Below the pieces are notes generated by a model. It had not been told where the DNA came from and made no database searches. It worked only from the letters and a program-made list of their open reading frames with translations. From positions 1,364,001 through 1,428,000 of the forward strand of contig NZ_SZYH01000001.1 of assembly GCF_005298175.1 (NCBI RefSeq): a stretch of 64,000 nucleotides of DNA. Reading direction: 5' to 3'. Both the position numbers and the translations under genes were made by a program. Position 1 is the first letter of the stretch; every line of letters starts with the position of its first letter. This DNA is from Marinobacter panjinensis. Lineage in GTDB: Bacteria > Pseudomonadota > Gammaproteobacteria > Pseudomonadales > Oleiphilaceae. Below are positions 28,937-38,335 of the stretch, one piece after another.

Positions 28937-29406
28937 GTGAACTGACGGTAGATTTGCAGCGGGCTCTTGAGGCACCGGGGGTGCCGGCAGACACCGACTT
29001 CGAGCGCTGGGCACAGGCAGCATGGCTGGGCGAGGATCCATCAGAGGTGACGATACGTATCGTTGCCATCGATGAAAGCGCCGGGCTGAACGGCCAGTAT
29101 CGCGGGAAATCGGGACCAACCAATGTCCTGTCCTTCCCATTTGAAGCGCCAGCCGGTATAACAGTCCCGTTGGCCGGTGATCTTATTATCTGCGCCCCGG
29201 TTGTCGAAAAAGAAGCGGCTGAACAGCAGAAAACACTGCAGGAACACTGGGCCCATATGGTGGTGCATGGCATGTTGCACCTTCAGGGCTATGACCATAT
29301 TGACGATAATGATGCCGAGGTCATGGAAGCCCTCGAGATCCGGTTGCTAGGGCAACTCGGGTTCAGCAATCCTTACGAGACAGAGGAAACGGAAAAAGAC
29401 TCATGA
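28933..29406 (+). CDS. ybeY: Endoribonuclease YbeY
   Basis: YbeY is a metal-dependent endoribonuclease needed for 16S rRNA 3'-end maturation and late-stage 70S quality control. The 157-residue protein has the zinc motif HGMLHLQGYDH (three histidines) and the PTNVLSFPFE segment of the family. It starts with GTG overlapping the ybeZ stop (GTGA) and ends overlapping the corC ATG (ATGA), so all three are translationally coupled. Confidence 0.96.
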   Translation: MSELTVDLQRALEAPGVPADTDFERWAQAAWLGEDPSEVTIRIVAIDESAGLNGQYRGKSGPTNVLSFPFEAPAGITVPLAGDLIICAPVVEKEAAEQQKTLQEHWAHMVVHGMLHLQGYDHIDDNDAEVMEALEIRLLGQLGFSNPYETEETEKDS

Positions 29407-30251
29407 ACGACGATCAGTCGAGTCGCAGTCAGGGCAGCAAGTCCTGGCTGGAGCGTATATCACAGGCCTTCTCCAGCGGGCCTGAGTCCGTAGAGGACGT
29501 GCTGGAAATCCTGCGGGACGCCGAGTCCCAGAACATCATCGATACCGATGCCATGAGCATCATCGAAGGTGCCATGCAGGTGATCGATATGCGGGTGGAT
29601 GAAATCATGATCCCCCGCTCCCAGATGGTCACCGTCAAGGCATCCCAGGAGCCGAAAGAATTCCTGGGTGAAATCATTTCTTCTGCCCACAGCCGTTTCC
29701 CCGTCATTGGCGACAGCCAGGACGATGTGATTGGCGTGCTGCTTGCCAAGGATCTGCTTCCCCTGGCCCTGAATAACGACCTCAACTGGAACCGCATTCG
29801 TGAAATCCTGCGCCCGCCCACTTTTGTGCCGGAAAGCAAGCGTCTGAACCAGTTGCTGAAGGAATTCAAGGAAACCCGCAACCACATGGCCATCGTGGTG
29901 GATGAGTACGGCGGTACCGCCGGCCTGATCACCATCGAGGACGTGCTGGAGCAGATTGTGGGTGAGATCGAGGACGAACACGATTTTGACGAAGAAACCC
30001 ACATCAAGGCCCGTGGTGACGGAACCTATGCGGTCAAAGCCGTTACGCCGGTGGATGACTTCAACGAATTCTTTGAAACCGAGCTGGACGAGGAAGAGTT
30101 CGACACCATCGGTGGTGTTGTGCTCAAGGAGTTCGGCCACCTGCCCAGACGGGGCGAGTCAGTGGAGTTTGGCGGGTTGCAGTTCACCATTGCCAATGCC
30201 GATAACCGAGTCATCCGTCTGCTGCAGGTAACGCGTGGTGATGACCAGTAA
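29403..30251 (+). CDS. corC: CBS-domain Mg2+/Co2+ export-associated protein CorC (YbeX)
   Basis: A 282-residue soluble protein with two CBS domains (IMIPRSQMVTVKA at about residue 68 onward, and the GTAGLITIEDVLEQIVGEIEDEHD pair) and a C-terminal CorC/HlyC transporter-associated domain. In enterobacteria YbeX/CorC is linked to Mg2+/Co2+ efflux and, with YbeY, to ribosome metabolism. No membrane segment is present. It overlaps ybeY and the start of lnt by a few bases each. Confidence 0.93.
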   Translation: MNDDQSSRSQGSKSWLERISQAFSSGPESVEDVLEILRDAESQNIIDTDAMSIIEGAMQVIDMRVDEIMIPRSQMVTVKASQEPKEFLGEIISSAHSRFPVIGDSQDDVIGVLLAKDLLPLALNNDLNWNRIREILRPPTFVPESKRLNQLLKEFKETRNHMAIVVDEYGGTAGLITIEDVLEQIVGEIEDEHDFDEETHIKARGDGTYAVKAVTPVDDFNEFFETELDEEEFDTIGGVVLKEFGHLPRRGESVEFGGLQFTIANADNRVIRLLQVTRGDDQ

Positions 30252-31791
30252 CACAACGCCCGAAACCACCGTGCTGACATCGCCCCTTTCTGAACAACCC
30301 TGGCTGTGCGCCGTGGCCCTTCTGGTCGCCGGTGCCCTGCAGACCCTGACCTTTTCGCCGTTCAACTGGTGGTGGCTGGGGCCGGTTTCCGTGGCGCTGA
30401 TTCTCCTCTGTTGCCTGCCGCTGGCTCCGCACAAACTGTTTCGAGCCGGCTTTCTTGTGGGGCTCGGGCTGTTTGGTACCGGCGCGAGCTGGGTCTACGT
30501 CAGCATCAGCGAGCACGGCAACACATCGGTGCCACTAGCCATCATCCTCACGGTAATTTTTGTAGCGGGGCTAGCCCTGTTCCACGGCCTGGCATTCTGG
30601 GCCTGGGGCAAACTTTCCAAAGACAGTACGGTAAGACGGCTGCTCCTGTTTCCGGCCGTGTGGATACTGGCTGACTGGATCCGGGGCTGGCTGCTGACGG
30701 GGTTCCCCTGGCTGTATCTGGGTACCGCACACGTGGATGGCCCACTGGGCGGTTTTGCGCCACTGGTCGGCGTGCACGGTGTTACCTTCTGGGTGACGGT
30801 CACCGGCGGTGCAGCCATCGCCTGCTGGTGGCTCGCCAGGGGTACACGCTATGCCGGCGCCGCCGTTGTGGCCGTTGTCGCACTCTTGCCTTGGATCACC
30901 GGACCGGTGGTATCAGGCGTGGCGTGGACAACGCTCGACGAAAAGCCAACCACATTCGCGTCGATGCAGGGCAACATCCCCCAGCAGATCAAGTGGGACC
31001 CGGATTTCCTCCGGGACCAGATCGTTGCCTACCTTGAGCTGACGGAAGATCACTGGGACACCGACCTGATCCTGTGGCCCGAGACTGCCATCCCCATTCC
31101 CCAGGACCAGGCTGGAAAAATCATTGACCATATCGGTGAGGAACTGGGGGAAGACAGCACCCTGATTACCGGCATCCCCTGGTATGGTTTCAGTGACCGT
31201 ATTGAAGACTTCACCTTCCACAACAGTATCATGGCCATCGGTAATGGCGGTGGCATCTACCACAAACAGAAACTGGTACCTTTCGGTGAATACGTGCCGT
31301 TGCAGCAGTGGCTCCGCGGCCTGATCGGTTTCTTTGATTTGCCCATGTCCAGCTTCAGCCGGGGGCCGTCCAACCAGTCTCCGTTGGATGCCAATGGCAT
31401 CAGCATCATGCCGTTTATCTGCTACGAAGTAGCCTACCCGGATTTCGTCGCCAGCAACGCCCGCAATACTGACCTGTTACTGACCATCAGCAACGACGGC
31501 TGGTTCGGTGACTCCATCGGCCCGCTGCAGCACCTGCAGATTGCCCGCATGCGGGCCCTGGAAACCGGGCGTTATATGTTGAGGGGCACCAACAATGGCG
31601 TCACGGCCATCATTAACCACAAGGGCCAGATTGCGGAAACCATTCCTCAGTTTGAACGTGCGGTGCTTACTGGAGAAGTTTACTCCGCGAAAGGGAGCAC
31701 ACCCTACATGCAGTCCGGCTCCTGGCCGGTGCTGACGCTGGCGGCGATTCTTATTGTGTTTGTGAGGGTGCGGGTGATTCCCAAGAATTGA
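30241..31791 (+). CDS. lnt: Apolipoprotein N-acyltransferase
   Basis: Lnt transfers the third acyl chain to the N-terminal cysteine of lipoproteins at the inner membrane. The 516-residue protein has N-terminal membrane helices and a periplasmic nitrilase-like domain carrying the Glu-Lys-Cys triad: Glu in LWPETAIP, Lys in HKQKLVPFGEYVP, and Cys in MPFICYEVAYP. The final hydrophobic helix is at the C-terminus (LTLAAILIVFVRV). GTG codons precede the ATG at 30241; I prefer the ATG, which overlaps corC by 11 bp. Confidence 0.95.
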   Translation: MTSNTTPETTVLTSPLSEQPWLCAVALLVAGALQTLTFSPFNWWWLGPVSVALILLCCLPLAPHKLFRAGFLVGLGLFGTGASWVYVSISEHGNTSVPLAIILTVIFVAGLALFHGLAFWAWGKLSKDSTVRRLLLFPAVWILADWIRGWLLTGFPWLYLGTAHVDGPLGGFAPLVGVHGVTFWVTVTGGAAIACWWLARGTRYAGAAVVAVVALLPWITGPVVSGVAWTTLDEKPTTFASMQGNIPQQIKWDPDFLRDQIVAYLELTEDHWDTDLILWPETAIPIPQDQAGKIIDHIGEELGEDSTLITGIPWYGFSDRIEDFTFHNSIMAIGNGGGIYHKQKLVPFGEYVPLQQWLRGLIGFFDLPMSSFSRGPSNQSPLDANGISIMPFICYEVAYPDFVASNARNTDLLLTISNDGWFGDSIGPLQHLQIARMRALETGRYMLRGTNNGVTAIINHKGQIAETIPQFERAVLTGEVYSAKGSTPYMQSGSWPVLTLAAILIVFVRVRVIPKN

Positions 31792-31831
31792 TTCTGGTTC
31801 TCGTCCGGGTAGCCTGGAAGTGAGTGCCTGG

Positions 31832-31918
31832 CCATGGGGTGGGGTACTCTTTTCTTTGAAAAAGAACTCGCTTCGCTCAGACACCTTTTCCGGCAGAAAA
31901 GAGTACCCCACCACATGG
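31832..31918. repeat. Family B structured repeat, copy B2
   Basis: Arms 31832-31864 and 31885-31918 are largely complementary and enclose AACTCGCTTCGCTCAGACAC, which differs from B1 by one base. The outer arm (CCATGGGGTGGGGTACTC) is unrelated to that of B1 but pairs with its own partner apart from one base. It lies just after lnt, in a convergent gap (31792-32027) shared with a REP pair. Confidence 0.88.
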
Positions 31919-31944
31919 TCGCTCTGGCTATTCAGTGAACTCCC

Positions 31945-32031
31945 GTAGGTCGGATTAGACGAAGTCGTAATCCGACATCCAGCTACATGTGAACTCCATT
32001 TGTCGGATTACGCTTCGCTAATCCGACCTAC
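31945..32031. repeat. REP pair (family C) overlapping a stop codon
   Basis: Palindromes at 31945-31977 and 32001-32031 have outward GTAG ends and 23 bp between them. The first carries GACGAAGTC at its apex instead of GGCGAAGCC, a paired change. The end of the second overlaps the stop codon of the zinc-ribbon gene (32028-32030). Confidence 0.9.
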
Positions 32032-32582
32032 TCCTGCTCCGATTTCCGGGGCCAGCGGCTGGTGACACGTTCGTAGTAGTGCGAGCCGCAGGCCTCGCAG
32101 GGTTCCAGGTGGCTGGTGGCCGTCAGGCAGCGCATGTGGCCGCAGTTGAGGCATTTGAACATGCCAGCCGTTGCCACTTCGCCGCTGATGTACTGGCTGG
32201 GTGCGTGTTTCTCGAGTTTCTGGGACAGTTCAAGGGTGTCGAGCTTGGTCTTGTCCGCCACCGAGAACAGCATATCCGCCAGCTGATGCTCAACCAGGGA
32301 GATATCCAGTTGCAACCATTCTTTCAGACCTTCGCCGGTTTCCTCCACGAAATGCAGCAGGTGTTCCAGATCCCGTTGCAGGTAGGCGCCCAGTAAGTCT
32401 GCTTCCTCCCGGGTCATGTCTTCCAGTTCGTATTCAAATTCCACTGCCCGCTCGATCTCTTCTTGCAGTGTATCGCGGGTGGTTTCCTGCATTTCACTGA
32501 GCCGGGACTGGACCCGTTCCAGCATGCGGTCATAGGCCGCAAGGGCCTTGCCTGAGAGGTGATTGCGTTCTGGTTCGGTCAT
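32028..32582 (-). CDS. Zinc-ribbon protein, DUF1451 (YbeL-like)
   Basis: A 184-residue acidic protein with a long helical N-terminal part (rich in Glu and Leu, about residues 10-130) and a C-terminal zinc ribbon made of CLNCGHM and CEACGSHYYERV. It matches the DUF1451/YbeL family, whose function is not known. It is transcribed alone, convergent to lnt and divergent from leuS. The stop codon lies inside a REP palindrome, so the last residues may have been altered by the repeat's insertion. Confidence 0.85.
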   Translation of the reverse strand: MTEPERNHLSGKALAAYDRMLERVQSRLSEMQETTRDTLQEEIERAVEFEYELEDMTREEADLLGAYLQRDLEHLLHFVEETGEGLKEWLQLDISLVEHQLADMLFSVADKTKLDTLELSQKLEKHAPSQYISGEVATAGMFKCLNCGHMRCLTATSHLEPCEACGSHYYERVTSRWPRKSEQE

Positions 32583-32603
32583 GGCCGCTCCCTATTGGTG
32601 TAC

Positions 32604-32710
32604 GGGCAGAGTGGGTATGGCTGATCAGGGCACGCTGTGAATACATCCATGTACGCTTGACAAAAACATCCCTGTTTTTGACATCCCTGATCAGCCATAC
32701 CCACTCTCCC
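32604..32710. repeat. Family A structured repeat, copy A5 (divergent core)
   Basis: Arms 32604-32630 and 32685-32710 (26-27 nt) are complementary with one mismatch. The core keeps ACGCT, CGCTTG and two hairpins, TACATCCATGTA and ACAAAAACATCCCTGTTTTTG. The second stem has been completely replaced by A/T pairs while the TCCC apex is kept. It lies in the zinc-ribbon/leuS divergent gap (32583-32889), which otherwise shows only possible promoter sequence. Confidence 0.85.
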
Positions 32711-32871
32711 CTATATCAAACTGGTTCGACAACTTACTCCAAGCGTCCGGGCGGTCAGCCGCACCTGCCCGCTTTCACCATTGAGTCTGGCACAGTATCG
32801 GCAAATTGGCAGACTACCTGTTAAGCCTTGTGTGCGTTAGAATGTCCGGCCGCTTCGCACATCTTTTTTGA

Positions 32872-35484
<2,613 letters not shown>

Positions 35485-35485
35485 G

Positions 35486-36061
35486 ATGAAACCGGCGGCC
35501 GACTCCCTGATTCGTCCCATGGTGGCAGCAGCCCTGTCCCTGCTGATTGCGGGGTGCGGGTTTCAGCTGCGGGGCGCGCCACCGGTATCCTCAGCATTGC
35601 AGCCACTGGCGGTGGACTGCGCCGATAACGTACCGGGGCAACTGTGCGACGCTGTCCGGGAACAGCTGGAGCTGGGTCGGATTGAACTGAAGCCCGCCGA
35701 AGAAGCGGATTTTGTCCTCAGGATCGGCAAGTTCCGCCAGGAACGGCGCGCCAGTGCCATTACTCTGCGTGCTGCTGCTGCCGAGTACACGTTGCGGCAT
35801 ACGGTTAACATCGAGGTGCTCACCGCAGACAACATTCCCCTTATTGAGCCCGCCGATCTCAATACCAGTGAAACCTATCGCTACGACGAATCGAACGTGC
35901 TTGCCAAACAGCGGGAAGAAGAGGCGTTGAGGGAACAGCTCCATGATCGCCTGGCACAACAGATCATCTTCCGGCTGGCGCCCATTGATGAAGATCGCAT
36001 TGAACGATTGCGGCAGGAAGCAGAGCAGGCCCGCAACGAAGAGACTGAGCCGTCGTCATGA
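35486..36061 (+). CDS. lptE: LPS-assembly lipoprotein LptE
   Basis: LptE is the outer-membrane lipoprotein plug of the LptD translocon that inserts lipopolysaccharide. The 191-residue precursor has a lipobox (LLIAGC, cysteine at residue ~24) followed by GFQLRGAPP, the family signature for the mature N-terminus. The start at 35486 follows the leuS stop directly; the frame is open upstream inside leuS but gives no family sequence. The C-terminus is acidic and helical. Confidence 0.94.
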   Translation: MKPAADSLIRPMVAAALSLLIAGCGFQLRGAPPVSSALQPLAVDCADNVPGQLCDAVREQLELGRIELKPAEEADFVLRIGKFRQERRASAITLRAAAAEYTLRHTVNIEVLTADNIPLIEPADLNTSETYRYDESNVLAKQREEEALREQLHDRLAQQIIFRLAPIDEDRIERLRQEAEQARNEETEPSS

Positions 36062-37065
36062 AGACACAGGCACACCAGTTACCCCAGCTACTGCACAAAG
36101 GCCTGTCGCCGGTCTATCTGATATCCGGGGACGAGCCATTGCTGGTTCAGGAATGTTGCGATCAGGTCCGCAAGGCCGCTCGCGAAGCCGGCTTTGAAGA
36201 CCGGATTACCTTTCACGCGGACCAACAGCTGGACTGGAACCGGGTCGGTGAGGAACTCGGCGCGCTGTCGTTGTTCGCAGAAAAGCGCCGTATTGAAATC
36301 CACCTTCCCACGGGCAAACTTGGCGATGGCCGGGCGGTGATGGAAAGCGTGCTGCAGAATCCGCCTGATGACATCATTCTGTTATTGATCAGCGCTCGCC
36401 TGGATGCGGCGGAAACCCGCCGTAAATGGTACAAGGAACTCCAGAACATAGGCGTTCACGTACCGGTCTGGCCCATTGATGCAGACAGGTTCCCGGGATG
36501 GCTTCAGCAACGGGCCCGCAACCACGGCCTGAGCCTGACCCGTGGTGCCCTGGACATCCTGGCTGAGCGCCTGGAAGGCAACTTGCTGGCAGCAAGCCAG
36601 GAACTGGACCGCCTGGCGTTGCTGGGATCCGGAGCCACCATTGATGAAGAGACCATTGAACAGGCTGTTCAGGACAGTTCGCGCTTCAACGGATTCGAGC
36701 TGGTCACGGAACTTCTTGCCGGCAGGGCTGCCCATGCCAGGAAAATCATCGGCGTACTCCAGCAGGAGGGTGAAAACCCACTGGGCCTGCTGACGGTGCT
36801 CTCCCGGGATCTCAACCTGACCATGGAACTGAACATCGCCGCCGCCAAACGCGAAAACACGACCGGTTTCCTGAAGAAACGGGGCGTGTTCCAGCCCCAG
36901 CGAGCAAAGGCTGTCGAGCAGGCAGCAAGGCGCCTGAACCGCCGCCAGCTCATGGCAGCACTGGAGCTGTGCAGCGCCACCGACCGCGCCGCAAAGGGCT
37001 TTGACAGCCTCTCCCCCTGGCATCACCTCCAGGACATGATTACCCTTTTGGCCAGGCCCGCCTGA
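36058..37065 (+). CDS. holA: DNA polymerase III delta subunit
   Basis: HolA (delta) opens the beta sliding clamp within the clamp loader. The 335-residue protein begins KTQAHQLPQLLHKGLSPVYLISGDEPLL, the typical delta N-terminus, and has the three-domain layout of the family (AAA+-like domains without a Walker A, then the helical collar). It overlaps lptE by 4 bp (ATGA). The leuS-lptE-holA order is conserved in gammaproteobacteria. Confidence 0.95.
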   Translation: MKTQAHQLPQLLHKGLSPVYLISGDEPLLVQECCDQVRKAAREAGFEDRITFHADQQLDWNRVGEELGALSLFAEKRRIEIHLPTGKLGDGRAVMESVLQNPPDDIILLLISARLDAAETRRKWYKELQNIGVHVPVWPIDADRFPGWLQQRARNHGLSLTRGALDILAERLEGNLLAASQELDRLALLGSGATIDEETIEQAVQDSSRFNGFELVTELLAGRAAHARKIIGVLQQEGENPLGLLTVLSRDLNLTMELNIAAAKRENTTGFLKKRGVFQPQRAKAVEQAARRLNRRQLMAALELCSATDRAAKGFDSLSPWHHLQDMITLLARPA

Positions 37066-37102
37066 CCCACATCAAGTCGCTTGCAATCCCCTGCTTTCCC
37101 TC

Positions 37103-37158
37103 TTGACAGATTTTGACATTCGGTAGCATGGTATATCCGTCAATCATCAAAGGAGGTG
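37103..37158 (+). promoter_or_regulatory. Promoter region and strong ribosome-binding site of the small helical protein
   Basis: Two TTGACA boxes lie at 37103-37108 and 37113-37118. No clean -10 fits either at 16-18 bp, so the exact promoter is uncertain (TATATC at 37132 is the best AT-rich candidate). AAAGGAGGTG (37149-37158) is a full-length anti-16S match 6-8 bases before the ATG, so the protein is probably made in quantity. Confidence 0.45.
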
Positions 37159-37164
37159 TGTGAT

Positions 37165-37428
37165 ATGAGTATTCAGGACGATCTGAAACAGTTGTCAGAA
37201 AAAATAAAACAGTACCGTGACGAAGCCCGCGTTCAGATGCATCTGGCCAGGGAAGATGTCAAAGACGAATGGGACGATCTGGAAAAGGACTGGGACCGCT
37301 TTCGCGGCAAGCTCGACGGGATCCTCCACGATGCAGACGATGCGTCAAAAGAAGCACGCCAGACCGCCCACAAGCTTGGTGAAGACCTGAAATCTGGCTA
37401 CCAGAACATCCGTAACCGACTGAAGTAA
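37165..37428 (+). CDS. Small highly charged helical protein, unknown function
   Basis: An 87-residue protein, almost entirely predicted alpha-helix, with alternating acidic and basic residues (VKDEWDDLEKDWDRF) and no signal peptide or membrane segment. It resembles small stress-induced coiled-coil proteins in general composition, but I cannot assign a family with confidence. A near-perfect Shine-Dalgarno sequence and strong -35 boxes precede it, and a 16-bp palindrome follows the stop. It is transcribed alone, between holA and an endonuclease-I-like gene. An upstream in-frame start at 37156 is less likely, because the Shine-Dalgarno sequence overlaps it. Confidence 0.75.
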   Translation: MSIQDDLKQLSEKIKQYRDEARVQMHLAREDVKDEWDDLEKDWDRFRGKLDGILHDADDASKEARQTAHKLGEDLKSGYQNIRNRLK

Positions 37429-37430
37429 AG

Positions 37431-37446
37431 TGTTAACCGGTTAACA
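37431..37446. promoter_or_regulatory. Perfect 16-bp palindrome TGTTAACCGGTTAACA
   Basis: The sequence is fully self-complementary without a loop and lies 2 bp after the stop of the small helical protein. It is unlikely to be a terminator, having no loop and no T-run. It could be an operator or replication-type site for a dimeric protein affecting the next gene. Each half equals the BirA half-site seen near bioB, but the spacing differs. Confidence 0.4.
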
Positions 37447-37615
37447 GAATGCTACAAATACCCACCACGAGGCTCTGTTCATAAAGGGCCTCTGTGCCAT
37501 ACTTCTCATTATAAGTGAATGAAGCGTCATTTTTTTGTCTGATTCGGCCAGCCAGCATCCCTACATGGCCCGATCAGCCAAGGCACTTCTGAACGCCGAG
37601 AGGTATAAATGGCCT

Positions 37616-38251
37616 ATGAAAACTCTGACTGTCTTCCTGCTGACATTGTCCGTATTACTGGTATCTTCGTTGGTCAATAGCCAGAACACGCGCTTCAGTG
37701 ACCCCGCTACCGTTATCCAGAACGAATTCTGGGGCAAGCTTTATGCCCAGGGAGGAGTGTCCTTCTTCTGCGAGACCCCCTTCACCAACAAGGGCTTTCT
37801 GCTGACGGACGGCTACATCTACCCGCTGGCCAAGGTTCGTAGTGCCCTTGAGTGCGGCACGTCGAGCCAGTGTGCCGATAATGACCGTTACCGGCAAATT
37901 GCCTCCGACCTTCATAACATCGTACCGGTTCGCAGCCGTACCGAAATGAGGCGGCGCAACGCATTGTATGAAGAACTCGGTTCCGTTATCGAACCCAATG
38001 AGTGCGGCATTCGCGAGAGCACCCAGTTCTTTGAGCCCCCTGAAAAGGTGAAAGGCGATGTCGCCCGCACGGTTGCCTATATGGTCGACACCTATGATCT
38101 ACCCTGGGCAGGGGCGACCACGGTTTTCAAGAACTGGAACCGGGTTGATCCACCGGATGACTCGGAACTGACCCGGCATCGCCAGATTGCCGAGATCCAG
38201 GGCAACGAAAACCCCTTCCTGCTGGACCCGGGCAGGCTGGAAAATCTTTAA
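37616..38251 (+). CDS. Endonuclease-I-like secreted protein lacking the catalytic Glu-His
   Basis: A 211-residue protein with a signal peptide (residues 1-~22, MKTLTVFLLTLSVLLVSSLV) and the endonuclease I (EndA/Vvn) fold pattern: SFFC, DLHNIVP (98-104), RRRN (112-115) and KGDVARTVAYM, with the C-terminal FKNWNR and QGNENPFL. Where EndA has the metal-binding Glu and general-base His (EHVVP), this protein has GYIYP (66-70). NGDRGN is also replaced by a run ending MRRRN. Cysteines 52, 80 and 86 are kept. It probably binds DNA or is a non-catalytic paralogue. The frame is open upstream to 37535, but the ATG at 37616 places the signal peptide correctly. Confidence 0.78.
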   Translation: MKTLTVFLLTLSVLLVSSLVNSQNTRFSDPATVIQNEFWGKLYAQGGVSFFCETPFTNKGFLLTDGYIYPLAKVRSALECGTSSQCADNDRYRQIASDLHNIVPVRSRTEMRRRNALYEELGSVIEPNECGIRESTQFFEPPEKVKGDVARTVAYMVDTYDLPWAGATTVFKNWNRVDPPDDSELTRHRQIAEIQGNENPFLLDPGRLENL

Positions 38252-38281
38252 CGACACATTGGTCGTTAACTCGTACATTAA

Positions 38282-38318
38282 AAAAGGCAGGTCCCGGGTT
38301 ACCAGGGGCCTGCCTTTT
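38282..38318. terminator. Bidirectional terminator between two convergent genes
   Basis: AAAAGGCAGGTCCC (38282-38295) pairs with GGGGCCTGCCTTTT (38305-38318) over 14 bp with one wobble pair. A/T runs on both sides allow termination of the endonuclease-like gene (plus) and of the acyl-CoA dehydrogenase gene (minus). Confidence 0.85.
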
Positions 38319-38335
38319 CATAGTACGCCGAAAGA

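Noticed and set aside
31704..31916. Small minus-strand frames with KRCLSEASSF
   Set aside because: They are translations of the family B repeat plus the end of lnt, not genes.
37431..37510. Terminator after the small helical gene (GAGGC...GCCTC hairpin)
   Set aside because: The stem is only about 5-8 bp with a bulge and there is no T-run, so I did not call it.
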